Shown here: positions 48,214 to 60,106 of the stretch, one piece after another
Numbering within the stretch: position 1 is the first letter of the stretch
Layout: each line of letters opens with the position of its first letter
Source: Lineus longissimus
Lineage: Eukaryota; Nemertea; Pilidiophora; Heteronemertea; Lineidae
Length of the DNA stretch: 64,000 bases
Assembly: GCF_910592395.1 (NCBI RefSeq)
Contig: NC_088314.1
Span: 8,432,001 to 8,496,000, forward strand
Reading direction: 5' to 3'
The notes under the pieces: generated by a model
What the model was told of the DNA's origin: nothing
What the model saw: the letters and a program-made list of their open reading frames with translations, nothing else
The model's database searches: none
Made by a program: the position numbers and the translations under genes

Positions 48214-48648
48214 TGTTACAAATATCAAGTATTCATATGAATACTTGCAAATATATATATATATACATGTGTTGATGTACATATGATGTTTGAATGTAAA
48301 TATTGCGGAGAAAACAATACTTCAAATATATGTTCCAATGTTTATGGTTACAACCGTCTTCTTTTTTACTTTGACATGTTTGATAAGGAGAAACCTATTG
48401 CACTTTAAAGGTCTACTCTGTCCATTAAAAATTTAAAAATTGAACTTGAAAATTTGCAAAAAACTGTGTAAACATGTTCTGAATGTAAACTTCAATAACG
48501 CCATTGTGTAAATATGCAAATACTCCGAATGCCAAGTTTCAATGAATTTGCATGCATAGCAATTGAAATATGGCAATTTCTATTTACCTGAGCCACATGA
48601 AAATACTTTTAACACAAACAGAAAAGGCCTTTAAGTGGACAAATCAGT

Positions 48649-48654
48649 TTTATT
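48649..48654 (-). terminator. Probable poly(A) signal of NUBP1
   Basis: TTTATT on the plus strand reads AATAAA on the NUBP1 strand, about 88 bp beyond the stop codon, a normal distance for a short 3' UTR. Confidence 0.55.
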
Positions 48655-48741
48655 TCTTGCAAATTAAAATTTTCTGCAAGGTGAGATGATGCGAAAGACT
48701 AGAGTGACATCTTTGGAGAAAGTTCACAAGGTCTATGCTGA

Positions 48742-51700
48742 TCACGACGACACTGTCTCTTTGATAGTCTTTGTCAATTTCGTGAGGGCTTCAGCTGTTT
48801 GTGTTTCCGGATGGTCCTTGAGTATCGTCTGACCTTTTTCACAGCACATCACAAAATGCTGAAATTCGAATTTTTAAAAACTATTATGATTGGTGTGATG
48901 ATTTATAGAAGGAGAAGAAATTCATCTTAAGATTATGTATGCTTTGCCCACAGTCCTTCTGAAATAGAGTATACCCTCCCTTACAGACATCTCTGTAAGC
49001 AGGCCACTCTCATAAGAGGATGCTGAATTTGGTCCCAAGTTGGTCACTCGAAATCAATTTGACTATCAAGACATCTCTCTATTCTCTCTATTAAGGACAA
49101 GTTGGCATGTTTCAAGCATTTAATCTTGGCTGGTCTTTATATCTTATTATTTATTCTGAATTATTACTGCTTCATGCTCACCTTGTCCAAAGGAATCTTC
49201 CCCAAATACTTCAACTTGAATTCTTCGCAGAGTTTTTCCACACTCCCAGCAGAGTTGAATATATCGGTGATCTCCTGAAGAAAATGGAAAGTGAAAGTGA
49301 AAGCAAAGAAGATTTGTGGCAACAGCATTGCATTTGGTACCAAGCCTGGAGTCCTTGTGTCCAAAATGTCTCAATGGTCATGAGAACAGTTTTACCAAAA
49401 ACCTCTCGACTACCAATTGTATGTCAACATTATCCCAACAGTTCTTTAGTGTTACGACCTTTGAAACTTTGGGGACAACTGATTTCTGGTTTCACTTTAT
49501 TTTAGGGGTTTCTTTACTTACTCCACAACATGGACAAGCATATCCACTCATATTTTCGACAATCCCAAGAATTTTCAATCCCATCTTCCTGCAGAAGTTA
49601 ATCTCTTTCCGAATCGTTCCTAAGGCCACTTTCTGTGGAGTGGTTACTATCACAGCACCATCAGGTTTGGTATTCTTAAGGGCTTTCACCACTGTCAGGT
49701 GTTCGTCACTGGTGCCTGGGGGCGTATCTAGGAAAAGGAAAACATATGGGTTAACATGGTTAAGATTACTTTGAAGACTATGATTATCTTAGTCAATTTG
49801 GGTTGGCCAGGGCCTTCTGATGAGTTGTCTGTGGAGTGACACGAAAGAGAATTTCTGTTATGAGGACATATGGTGGGTTGCAGGCCTAGCCATTGGCTCA
49901 CTGATGAATATCTAGCCTAACTCAATCTTCATTTGAGGTAATTCATTTCACTTTGACTAGGCCTTAAAGAAACAAGAGAGGCGAATGACCTAACTCAAAC
50001 ATCTGCCAAAAGCATTCAATGCCCTTACCAACTATCAAGTAGTCTAATCGTCCCCAAAAGGTATCCTTTATAAGTTGCATGATGAGTCGCGTCTTTCTTG
50101 GACCTCTGAATGTAATGGAACTATCGCTGGATTCTAATAGTGATCCTACAGACATCACTTTCACATTTCCATGCGGGGACCTGAGATATGACAAAGAAAT
50201 TAGGAAATGGCAGAATGAGTTGGCAAAATGTGGATGTTAGTCATCAACTGGGCACCTGTATAACTTTGAGGCAACGTGGAGAGAGGTGTTGAGGCCAAGC
50301 TATGGTAATAATGGAATTCAGTTTGAGACTGAATCAAATCAGCTCTCTCTCTCGCTCTCTATCCATTATCATATCATCCTCTTCCAACAGTACATCAAAA
50401 ACTTCTTTGGTCACATCACTTGGTAACAAAGAAAGATAGAAATATGCCATCATTGCATAGATTTTAATGGAAATAATTTCTGCTCACACTAATGCTTTCC
50501 AACCATACTCCGTGCTGACCACTTGCTGCCCAGCCACCCCCATCAAATTTGGTACGCTTGGCCCACATATATCGAGATCCAGTAGTGCTGTCTTCTGTGT
50601 GTCTAGTCCAAGAGCTATAGCTAATGATGTGGCTATGCTGGACTTTCCAACTCCTAAAACAGAGGAATATAGAACATATATAAATCAGTATTTAAAGGGA
50701 GTCCATAGGCAGAAGCCAAGTGGATGCATTTAAGATAAACCAAGTCCCTGATAGGGGTCTCTCTTATCACAGAAACTATTTGTACAGCAAAACTATTTAC
50801 GCTAGTGCCAATTGCCAAAGTGAACATGATAAGGTCCCATGAAGCCAAGCATAGTCACCTGAAGACCACCAATTTGACCCCCTATCTCCTGCCAAGCTTT
50901 AAGGCAATGAAATTATCTACTTAGACTTTGCCCCGACGCATCTATTTTCTTCTGAATGTCCTAAAAGTAACGCTTTCTATTCATCAATCCCTCTGTGGGA
51001 TGCAAAAACAATGGAATAGTTCGCATCGTACAGGACACCACAAGTTAATCCTTACCCCCTTTTCCCGAAAGCACCAAGATTTTGTGCTTTATGGCATTCA
51101 TCCTGAGATCAATCATACCTTGGTCTGGGTCTTCAGCCCCTGAATGATAAAATATAAATGAGTGGCTACTTTAGGATCACCCCTGTTTTGTCTAGTTGTG
51201 TCCTTGAGCAAGACATTCAATCCTTAATTACTTAATTCTTTGAAGCTCCTTGTCACTGGTGTCGTTGTTGGCGCCGAGTCTACCTGTAATTCCACACTCA
51301 ACAATAAATTTCATGAGCTCAATCAACTAACAAACATTACCGCCTTGTCATACATACTATATTATAAATCTCTGGAATACCACTTCAGTGCTTTCTGCAT
51401 GCATCCTCATTTTGATATTTATCACAGTGATCAGAGTCATAATCAGACTGATGATGTGAACAACATTTTGCGACAGTCAACTTTACCTTGGGATTTGCAT
51501 AGTGCTTGACCTGGACAGCCCTCACACATGCTGGCTCGACCAGCTTGCTCCTGCAATTAAGATTGTATCACATTTACTGAATGATAAAACATGAGCAAAA
51601 AGTTAAAGAAAGAAAGAGGACTGAATTCATTAATAGGCCTTGTGTATCCATTGTGTGAGGGAAAATAATTCTGGGCCACCCTGAATTTTCTTGCAAAAAA

Positions 51701-51790
51701 ATGACTTGTGATGACTTATCAAAAAGTTTCTCTGAAAGTGATCACCAGCTTTACCGATTCTGCCGGACAACCTCTAGTAGTAGATGACAT
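48742..51790 (-). CDS. NUBP1: NUBP1 (Nbp35), cytosolic Fe-S cluster assembly P-loop ATPase, complete, 8 exons
   Basis: Exons in transcript order: 51755-51790, 51487-51550, 51056-51139, 50488-50653, 50029-50180, 49522-49727, 49182-49274, 48742-48858; phases join, 305 aa. The protein is a MRP/NBP35-type ATPase that scaffolds 4Fe-4S clusters in the cytosol, working with NUBP2. The N-terminal Cys motif separates NUBP1 from NUBP2: [14 protein letters not shown], then EGCPGQALC (C8, C21, C24, C30). Walker A is SGKGGVGKSS near residues 56-65, then [40 protein letters not shown] at 168, [20 protein letters not shown], and CPCC at 232-235, the bridging CPxC. The spacing between the first two cysteines is 12 residues, against 13 in the human protein as I recall it. 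The first exon is tiny (12 codons) and was found by its CP and clean donor. Confidence 0.93.
48968..49113. mobile_element. MITE family A copy in the last NUBP1 intron
   Basis: Text ccctcccttacagacatctc, ggtcccaagttggtcactcg and tctctctattaaggacaag belongs to the family A element; termini are degenerate. Confidence 0.6.
50694..50905. mobile_element. MITE family B copy in a NUBP1 intron
   Basis: Left ttaaagggagtccataggca with gaagcc, right ccctatctcctgccaagctt followed by taagg. Interior ccctgataggggtctctctt matches the family. Confidence 0.7.
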
Positions 51791-52072
51791 ATTATTAGAC
51801 AGTTCTTTACTGTATTTAACTTCTGTAGACATTTTTTCACTTAGAAAACACAATTTGAAAATGAGGTAAAATCAGGCAATTTTGAAGTCACTTTTGACCA
51901 TGCTTAATTGTTTACTTCCGCTTAGTTCTGAGCGTGCGCAGTTGTGTCTAAACTTGTTAGCGCATGCGTACTGAGAACAAACCTACCGCCGTTTTTAAAA
52001 CCGAACTATTTCAAGTTGGAGTCGATTAACTCTCTTTTATTCTGTATTTGTGGCAAACTTCAAGTTAAGAAA
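51791..52072. promoter_or_regulatory. Bidirectional promoter of NUBP1 and POC1
   Basis: Only 282 bp separate the two start codons. In the middle lie acttccgc (51914-51921), the complement of the ETS/GABP core GCGGAAGT, the G/C-rich gagcgtgcgcag (51930-51941), and gcgcatgcgt (51960-51969), close to the palindromic NRF1 consensus TGCGCATGCGCA. No TATA box is evident. Sites of this kind are typical of housekeeping bidirectional promoters in animals. The assignment of factors is inference from motif match. Confidence 0.65.
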
Positions 52073-55000
52073 ATGGGTACTGTACTTGTAAGTATATGTG
52101 GACATGATATCACCCAAGAAGCATAACTAATTTGTTTAAATGAAGCTTATTTTCAGATGTTTTGCTACGAGATTTTTGTGGGGTCTATTTTCGGACATCA
52201 CTTATAGATTTTCTGTACACTTTAATATACACATTTAGATCGTTATCATTTTCCGGATAATCAAATTTGAAAAACTCCCCTTTGCAAGTGTAAAATCTCT
52301 ATGAATCGGAGCCTAACTAACTAAATCAAATATTGCACTCGAACTGAAAGAAGAAGAACAAAGAAGTGTGGTGGCGGCATTCACAGTAAGGGCCTATAGT
52401 ACTAACTTAGGGCCTAACTGGTAGGCGTATTCGTAGCGGTAACTCAGTAGTACTGTACGTCAAACATTCATTCTCAAGATTTTTCTCAACCGCAGGCAGA
52501 AAATGAAAATTCAATACGACAGTTCAGAATGACGATGGTACGGTTTGCGCATAACTGACCAATCGGCTAACAAAACCAGCAAATGAAGTGAATCATCTGA
52601 TTATGCATGATTTACCCATACATCATTTGCTTGCTCCATTAGCTGATCGGTCAGTTATGCACAACCTGTAGCTGGGACCAAAGTTCTGAACTGTCATATT
52701 TGTCCAGAAACGTTTCTTTGTTAACACAGTCATAATGTTAGGCTTCATTGTCACTTCTTTGTTTTCAGGAGGATCCTACCTTGGAGCGCCATTTTAGAGG
52801 ACATAGAGACACTATCACAAGTCTTGATTTTAACCCAAATATGAAGCAAATAGGCAAGTACTTTACATTTCATAAATAACTCGGTTGTAAAATTTTTAAA
52901 AGTCATCTTGTCATTCCAGTATTTCTAGATTATAGATACAAAATACGTGTTGATGTAGATACGAATAATTAAAACAGGCTCAGTTTGATCTGCCCCAGAA
53001 GGTGGCGGCCTCGTCTCAACTGCTGTTGGATTTTTTCATTATTTGAAAAAAAAATTTTGCAGCCTCTGGTTCCATGGACTCGTCATTGATGATTTGGCAC
53101 TTCAAGCCGCAGATGCGAGCGTACCGATTTGTCGGCCACAAAGATGCTGTGATGTCGGTTCGCTTCTCACCATCAGGGCATCTGGTTGCCTCTGCTTCAA
53201 GAGACAAGACAGTCAGACTTTGGATACCAAGTGTGTAAGTAATTGGCCTTGAGAGGTGTGGGGAGAATAATTTTCACATGTTCTCCAGTGCACCAAAGAT
53301 CTGAATCCCTTTCTGATGCCATTGTGGCCAATGGGGTCGATGTATGTCCATGGCTGTTTGCACTACCGCGACATGGTCTGAACTTGAAAAGTCAAAAAAG
53401 TCTTGAGAAATGTTTTTTTCATCCATACAACTTTTACACTAAGCGTTCTTCTTTTTGTCTTTTAAAATCAAATTTGTCTTCTGCTTTCAGGAAAGGTGAA
53501 TCGACTGTCTTCAAAGCACACACAGCTACAGTAAGAAGCGTAGACTTCTCAAGTGATGGCCAGCACCTGTGCAGCACCTCAGATGACAAAACTGTCAAGG
53601 TCTGGACAGTGCATCGGCAGAAGTTTTTGTTCTCCCTGACACAGCACATGAATTGGGTTCGATGTGCTAAGTAAGTTCATTCTGTTGAAGTTATTCATCC
53701 TGTTGAAGGGATCTTAGCATGCTTGTTTAAATATTGGTAAAGAATGTTATTTTCACTTGTTTTATAGACGAGTCTACCTTTTGTGCAAGAAAATAAGCCT
53801 GAAGTCCCAACTGGCCATGTCATGTGTTTGTTGTAGAAATGAATTTACTTGTTGCGTTTATTTATACTTTGAATATTCAATTTGCAGGTTTTCTCCAGAC
53901 AGTCGATTGATAGTGTCCGGCAGTGATGATAAAACAGTCAAACTCTGGGACAAACAGAACAAGGAATGTGTCCATACATTCTTTGAACATGGAGGGTGAG
54001 TGATAAACCATCCAAATCAATAAAGGGGCTTGAGTTTGTGACAGAATCTTGGTAGCAGAGTAGAAATGCTCTTATTGTGACAGGCAAGGTGAACTTGTTG
54101 GTCTTATGCCTTGGAGCTGAAGCTAGGGTTTGAGGGGCAGGACATCACTAAATGGGGAACCGGCTGTTCAAAGTAGATACCTACCCGGTTGTAGATAGTT
54201 TAAAAGAAACAGATTCGAATCTTCCTTCAGGTTTGTGAATGACGTTGCCTTCCACCCCAGTGGTACTTGTATTGCTGCTGCTTCCACCGATAGCACTGTG
54301 AAAGTCTGGGACATCAGAATGAATAAATTGCTTCAACATTACACAGGTAAATTCTGAAAAGTTTAGTTTTTAATGCCAGTTGTTGAGGTGTGTGCGTTAA
54401 GTTAGTTAAGAGTTAAGATGAGAAGAAAATAGAGTTACCAGACCAATAAACCTATTTGGCACCTTATTATTGTGGCTTGCAAAAGTGCTCTTCCCATCTT
54501 CGAGGAGAAATACTGATGCTCCTCCCGCCTTGGAGGAGAAATTCTGGTACTATTTGGGGTTGAGTGTAAGTGATGAGTTGCATACTGGAGCAGACATCTC
54601 GTTTGACGTCTGCTTCCTGACCTCGTTCCTAATGGGAGCACCTGGAGACTGGAACAAGTGCACAGGGGCCATCTGATACACTCAATCAACCTCAAAGTTT
54701 ATAACCTGAACGCATCAAAATATTTCTCATAGTTGTAGCTGTTAAGTGGAAAGTTAAAAAACTAGAACACTTCACGGTACTGTTGTTCTTTTTCAGTCCA
54801 CACAGCCCCAGTGAACAGCCTATCCTTCCATGCCAGTGGTAACTACCTTATAACAGCCTCAGATGATTCCACGTTGAAAATACTGGATTTATTAGAGGGA
54901 CGATTGTTTTACACGCTACACGGACATCAGGTAACTGTGATACCAGAGTTCTTATATATACCAGAGAAAGTTCATGCATGATTCTCAATTGGTGTTAAGA

Positions 55001-57200
55001 GAGAACAGCCAGTTTCTGTATTACTAGCTGTGATATCCAACAATCAAATGTTGATTAATTGTTTTTTTCTCAATGAGAATTGAGTGTAAGTGATGAGTTG
55101 CATCCTGGGGCAGACGTCTCGTTTGACATCTGCTTCCTGACCTCGTTCCTAATGGGAGCACCTGGAGACTCGAACAAGTGCACAGGGGCCATCTGATACA
55201 CTCAAAAGCTTATCATTTTCATAAAAAACTTCTCTGTAGAAATCAGTGATCCGATGCCACGTTGTACTGTCAATTGAGAAAGGTTTCTCATAATCAATAT
55301 ATGGATCTTCTGACTGAACTTGCTCTCAGCGGATTTTTTCTATTCACATTTTTACATGTAAGTCTGTTGCACGTTATGTACCGGTAGTCAACTGGCTAAA
55401 TTAGCGTTTATACAGTATTTCTTAGACTACGACAAGCTATTCCTATATTGCAGGGTCCATCAACAGCTGTTGCGTTCTCCCGGTCCGGCGACTACTTCGC
55501 ATCGGGAGGTTCAGACGAGCAAGTTTTGGTGTGGAAGACAAACTTTGACCAAGTCGACTACAATGAGGTATTGCAGTCTCACCGCGCCAGGCAGGCAGGG
55601 GAGGAAAAGCCCACCGTCCATGACATTCCCCCGAGGTCACCACATTATAGGTCGCCCGCAAGGGGCTCACCTTGCCAGGTTGGTTGACTGTGAACCTGTT
55701 TGAATCATGATGAATATAGGTTGCTAATGCTGGCTCATGTAAAGAAAGATTGAAATTAGTACAGAAAGTCAAGTTGCCTTGAAATGAAATGAAATTGTAT
55801 GTGGTCCACTATAATGAGTTAAATGAATGTGAAATGTCTCACTTGGCTCTGAAGATTGTGTCACTAAGTATAGAAAGTCGCTCAGTTGGTAGAGCAATAA
55901 ACCTCCAATTGATTTTTCTGTACTAATTTCATTCTTTGTTTGAGTTTTTCCATTCTACAGAACTATTTCCCTTGCTCCTTGCTTACAGTACTTTTCCAAT
56001 ATCTATTCCTATTTTGGTGGTGGGTAATCCTGGTTTTTTTTTAATGGCAAATCTCTCCCTATCAATCAATGTTAGTACTTCCAAATTTTATGCTGTCAAT
56101 AATATCAATGTAGAATTGAATGAATACATGTATGTGTGCATGCAATAAAAATATACCGGTGCTTCAATTTGCAGCTTGATGCCCGAAGTGAGCTGAGAAG
56201 TATGACAGACACTGACCCCGGTATCACTGATATTGGTCCCGCTTTGTTCTCACACCCTCAGGTACAAATTGAATTCGTCACTTTTAGTCTTCAGGCTTCT
56301 ACTTACGGTAAACTGTCTTTTCTTTCGACGGCATCTGGCTAGTTTTAGTCCAAGTCCTTAAGGATGTGGCACATGTTTTTACTTCCTTACCCACCACCAA
56401 TTGCTTGTATACAATGTTTGCCTGTGCTTAGGTAGTATTATTTGTGTAAGTTAATATTTGCATGAATATGAAATTAAACCTCTGACATGTTAATGGCCTC
56501 TGGCATATTTTATGAATGGTTTAAAGTTTGGTCCGAGCATGACAATCGATGGTGCACTGAGCACTGCACACTGCTTGTTGAGTAGTATTAAAAAAGTTGT
56601 ATACCGCTATCGGAGAGTCCGAGTCAATACTCCACTGCAGCCCCATATCTAACGTATTATTTACACTTCTATTTTCTTTAGCCGACCAGTACCACTAATG
56701 GAAGTATGAGGGACCTAGGCGCCACATCGGGTGACCGTGCTTCGCGAGCTTACCAGGAGAGGGAGGATGAGTCAGTCCCGACCAAGCAGCCACTGGAAGC
56801 CAAATCAGTCTCCCCGGAGTTGGCCAATACGCTTGAACATATTGTTGGACAATTAGATATCATCACACAGGTAGGTGCAATCATGGCACATTGGAGAGTA
56901 TTTGTTACAAATTAGGTATTGGAAGAAAATTTCCACACTGACTTGAAAAATCTAAATGCAACTCTGCGATTTATTTAATATGACCTGTCCTGAACTTTAT
57001 TACAAATGCTGTCATCAAAGCGATTTATTTTTAAGTTAACTTCAAAAATTTATATTGTGATCAAAAATTTACTTTAAAAAATATTTCCTTTTTAGACGGT
57101 GTCCATCCTTGAGCAACGCCTCACCATGACGGAGAACAAGCTGCGTGAATGTCTTGACAACCAGCAGAAAATCACACTGCAGATTAGGCCGACCGATTGA
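52073..57200 (+). CDS. POC1: POC1 centriolar protein, WD40 repeats plus POC1 C-terminal motif, complete, 11 exons
   Basis: Exons: 52073-52087, 52769-52853, 53063-53234, 53491-53670, 53888-53995, 54231-54346, 54797-54930, 55454-55678, 56175-56261, 56682-56870, 57096-57200; phases join, 471 aa. POC1 builds and stabilises centrioles and basal bodies. Seven WD40 blades run from about residue 10 to 300: [117 protein letters not shown], and [20 protein letters not shown]. The C-terminal POC1 motif is [20 protein letters not shown] with a short coiled coil to the end. Length lies between human POC1A and POC1B. The linker of about 110 residues is Ser/Pro-rich and poorly conserved. The intron after 52853 begins with GC, not GT. 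Confidence 0.95.
54550..54690 (+). repeat. Direct repeat in POC1 introns, copy 1
   Basis: The block attgagtgtaagtgatgagt ... gacctcgttcctaatgggag ... gggccatctgatacactca recurs at 55079-55205 with about 95% identity by eye. The two copies are in adjacent introns flanking exon 54797-54930. Confidence 0.85.
55079..55205 (+). repeat. Direct repeat in POC1 introns, copy 2
   Basis: Near-identical to 54557-54683; differences include gggcag for agcag and gactcgaac for gactggaac. Copy 1 has an extra upstream segment (ccatcttcgaggagaaatac) that copy 2 lacks. Confidence 0.85.
55879..55915 (+). mobile_element. tRNA-like A-box fragment in a POC1 intron
   Basis: gtcgctcagttggtagagca is a typical tRNA/SINE 5' segment with an A box, but no B box follows within 80 bp. 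Probably a truncated SINE head. Confidence 0.45.
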
Positions 57201-58279
57201 GAATTTGAAATTGCTAGAGACTAGTTTAAAAAACCAATATTCGTTGGTATATCGGACTTAAGAGTGTGTTCTTGATTCAACGGGCTTGTGTGTGGTGTAC
57301 GAAAATCAAGGATATGGACCTAAATGTGTTGATATTACTGGTCTGTATCTTTATAGCAAGAGATATGGTTGTGAGAGGATTCAAAAGATATTTGTCAGTG
57401 CTGGGATGCTTCAGTTTAAAAAAGCCCCTTGAAAAAAAAAAACTGGCCTAACATTGAAACCCGTCATATCACATGATTCTTTTCCCTTCTGGATTGTTAA
57501 GAGAACATGTAGCTTGGAGCTAGAGAGATTGCCCTGAATATACATAGGCCTAATGAATTCAGAACTCTTGCTTCTATGCCGTGCTTGGGGGATGAGTCCG
57601 ACAAGAGAGCCACCTTTTAGTTCGAATTGTTGTAATGTGTTCATCAGTGTGTCATAATGACATGAAGTGTTGATGTCAGTCTGATGTGTTCATGCATGAA
57701 GGGACGCTCATGGATATTGTGTGTTATTCATGAATGGTACCGGTATTCATAAAGGTATTGTGTTCGTGTGTTCATGGATATATGTTTGCTGGTGTTCTTA
57801 CATATGTAAGTCTGTGTTCATATGTTCAGGAAACACCTTGGCTGGTGTTTATAGAAGTCTGTTTTATTCTGTTTGTATAATGTCACTATAATTATCATGG
57901 GTGATATCAGTGCTGCTGGACAGTATTATGAATGAGTATGTAAGCATTTAGCCAACCTTGAGCACCACTTGATGGTAATTTTGTCTCCGAGATTAACCCT
58001 TTAACTGAACAAACCGTCATGGTCATGTTTCAGAGATGAGCTTCAGAACTTCGTATAACATGTTTAGTAAACCTCCCAGCATGTCCTAAGGCTTATCTCA
58101 GTATTTTTGCTTTTAGAGAATAGAATTTTAGTTTGCTGCAGTTATTGGACCGTTGCATTTATAGTTGTGTATGATGATGGTAGAAATCATGCTGGTTGTG
58201 ATGGGAAATATTGTTCAATCTTATTTTATTTTTGTCTCGCTGTAGTGATAGTGGTCATGAATGTGCGCTTTGGGTAGTA

Positions 58280-58459
58280 CAGTAGAACCTCTCTCTTGAG
58301 GACACCCTTGTGACTCTGACAAAAGCTGCCTGTAATAGAGAGGTGTCCCGACTAGAGAGGTCAAAATGAATGGAAACAACCAATTTGAGACTAAAGCCAG
58401 TGTCCTTTATAAAGAGGGTGTCCTTAATAGAGGGGTGTCTGCTAAACGAGGTTCCACTG
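58280..58459. mobile_element. MITE family A, intact copy (180 bp, TA flanks)
   Basis: Left cagtagaacctctctcttga, right gctaaacgaggttccactg, TA at 58278-58279 and 58460-58461. The centre carries aacaaccaatttgagactaa. Confidence 0.85.
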
Positions 58460-58897
58460 TAATTAATTTCGTATTGGTATGTTCTGGTAATTCAGATGTC
58501 GAGGAAAACATTTCCTTTTTACCTTTGTATAGTGTACAGGAATATTTTCCAATAAAGATTTTAAATATGATTCCATATTACACATCTAATTGCTTACATA
58601 ACTGTCAATATTGCAGTCAATGATGACTATTACAACAGCAGAGGTCAGAAGACAGGCCTGACAACACATACTATTAGGACTTTGGACAATATTCAGAGCT
58701 CAGATGGAGCTAAAATGTTGGCCACTCGGTTTTGGTCTACATTTTAGCTCCAACCCTGCATTTTCGGTGAGACAACCAATACCTCCAGATCGGTATCATT
58801 TCCTTAATCAATATATTCATCATTAAAAAAATAAAAAGCTAGGGACGAAAGTTTGGCCGTTACACCTAGCGGCCAAACATAGAACCAAAACTTTTAA

Positions 58898-59128
58898 TGT
58901 TGTGACGATTGTCTCATCTGTCGTGATTGTGACATCGTTTATGCAGGATAAGCCAGCCGATCCCCCCAAAAAACATGTTTTGACGATTGTCTCATTTTTT
59001 GCGATTGTGACATCGTTCATGCAGGATAAGCCAGCCGATCCCCCGAAACATGTTGTGACGATTGTCTCATCTGTCGTGATTGTGACATCGTTTATACAGG
59101 ACAAGCCGGTCAATCCCTCCAAAGCGTT
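58898..59128 (+). repeat. Three-copy ~75-78-bp direct repeat
   Basis: Copies start at 58898, 58976 and 59051, each with tgacgattgtctcat, gattgtgacatcgttt and gcaggataagccagccgatc (third copy diverged at its end). One frame reads SFMQDKPADPPK three times, but the whole repeat sits in intergenic DNA and the frame has no good start; treated as non-coding. Confidence 0.85.
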
Positions 59129-60106
59129 TTTTTATATTTGTCCGAGGTGATGGTGCCGTTGCTCCCACAGAAGAAGCTGGCTGATCTCCTCATTCTGTTG
59201 AAATTGTCTATGGTGATTATGCCGTTACAATATATTCATATATTCCTTCCATTCCATGTGTTATTGTGCTGCAGTCCTATTATCGATACAGAGCGATTTT
59301 TTTCTCCTATTGGAGATGAAATGGGAAAAGTTTGGATAATCATTGATCTAGCAGAACCATTACAGTCTCAAATGATAATGTCAAATCATGGATGTTTATC
59401 TGCAGCTCGTTCAGAATCAGGTTAATAATTTGTTGACTTGATTTACACAGAGTGGCGGCTCGAACGGTTGGAGACAATGCAGAAGGGGCAAGATTTCAAC
59501 ACATCCCTTCTTTCATTTATTTGACCCGCTGTTTCCGTTGGAATATGCTGTGTAGAGGCTGTTTAACCGGTTTTGGTACGGCTGTTTCACAAAGACCTGT
59601 TGCACGTTACATAGGCCTTGTGTACAGGCGCCTTTCAGCTGGCTTAATAGCGTCTACTCGTATTTCTGCGTCAATTATGATGTGAATTAGGATCATTGCC
59701 TGAACATATCATGGCTAAGACACCCAAGGCAGTCCACTCACCATCCTCACCGGCCTTCCTTTTAGGATGGGAGGGGCCCGAGCCACTACGTCCTGAGTGT
59801 ACCTTGGCTGTAGTCACAGCAACGTCACGAAAACGACGTATAATCGTACAGCTTCTCAAGCTGTCCCACTTAGAACGCCGTGATTGGTCCACGAAGTAGA
59901 ACTCGGTGGTTGTGATTTGACAACAGACGAGATCACATCCCCTCAATGATTGGTTGATTTCTAATCAGGATTCTGTGTTTCTGATTTGACAATCTCATCA
60001 GATGCAGACTTGGAGTTCACTTCATTGGCTGGCAATATAGGGAGAACCCAGGATGTAAATAAATTCCTGAGCCCTGCTGTGAATCAAGCTGTGAATCAGT
60101 TTGAAT

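Larger units (their letters stand above)
46175..48741. other. Tail-to-tail interval: transferase and NUBP1 3' ends
   Basis: No exon-like sequence. The likely transferase 3' UTR is long; the first clear AATAAA on the plus strand is at 48208-48213. On the minus strand AATAAA (TTTATT at 48649-48654) lies about 90 bp past the NUBP1 stop. A small AT dinucleotide run is at about 48252-48264. Confidence 0.5.
57201..60106. other. POC1 3' flank and intergenic DNA
   Basis: No recognisable gene. It holds a MITE family A copy (58280-58459) and a three-copy direct repeat (58898-59128). The open frames at 59138-59685 and 59671-59946 show no domain. An AATAAA at about 58551 could end the POC1 transcript, though closer unrecognised signals are possible. 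Confidence 0.4.

Noticed and set aside
58902-59150. Frame with three copies of SFMQDKPADPPK as a repeat protein
   Set aside because: Three-copy intergenic direct repeat whose copy lengths (78 and 75 bp) happen to keep frame; no promoter, start or splice evidence.
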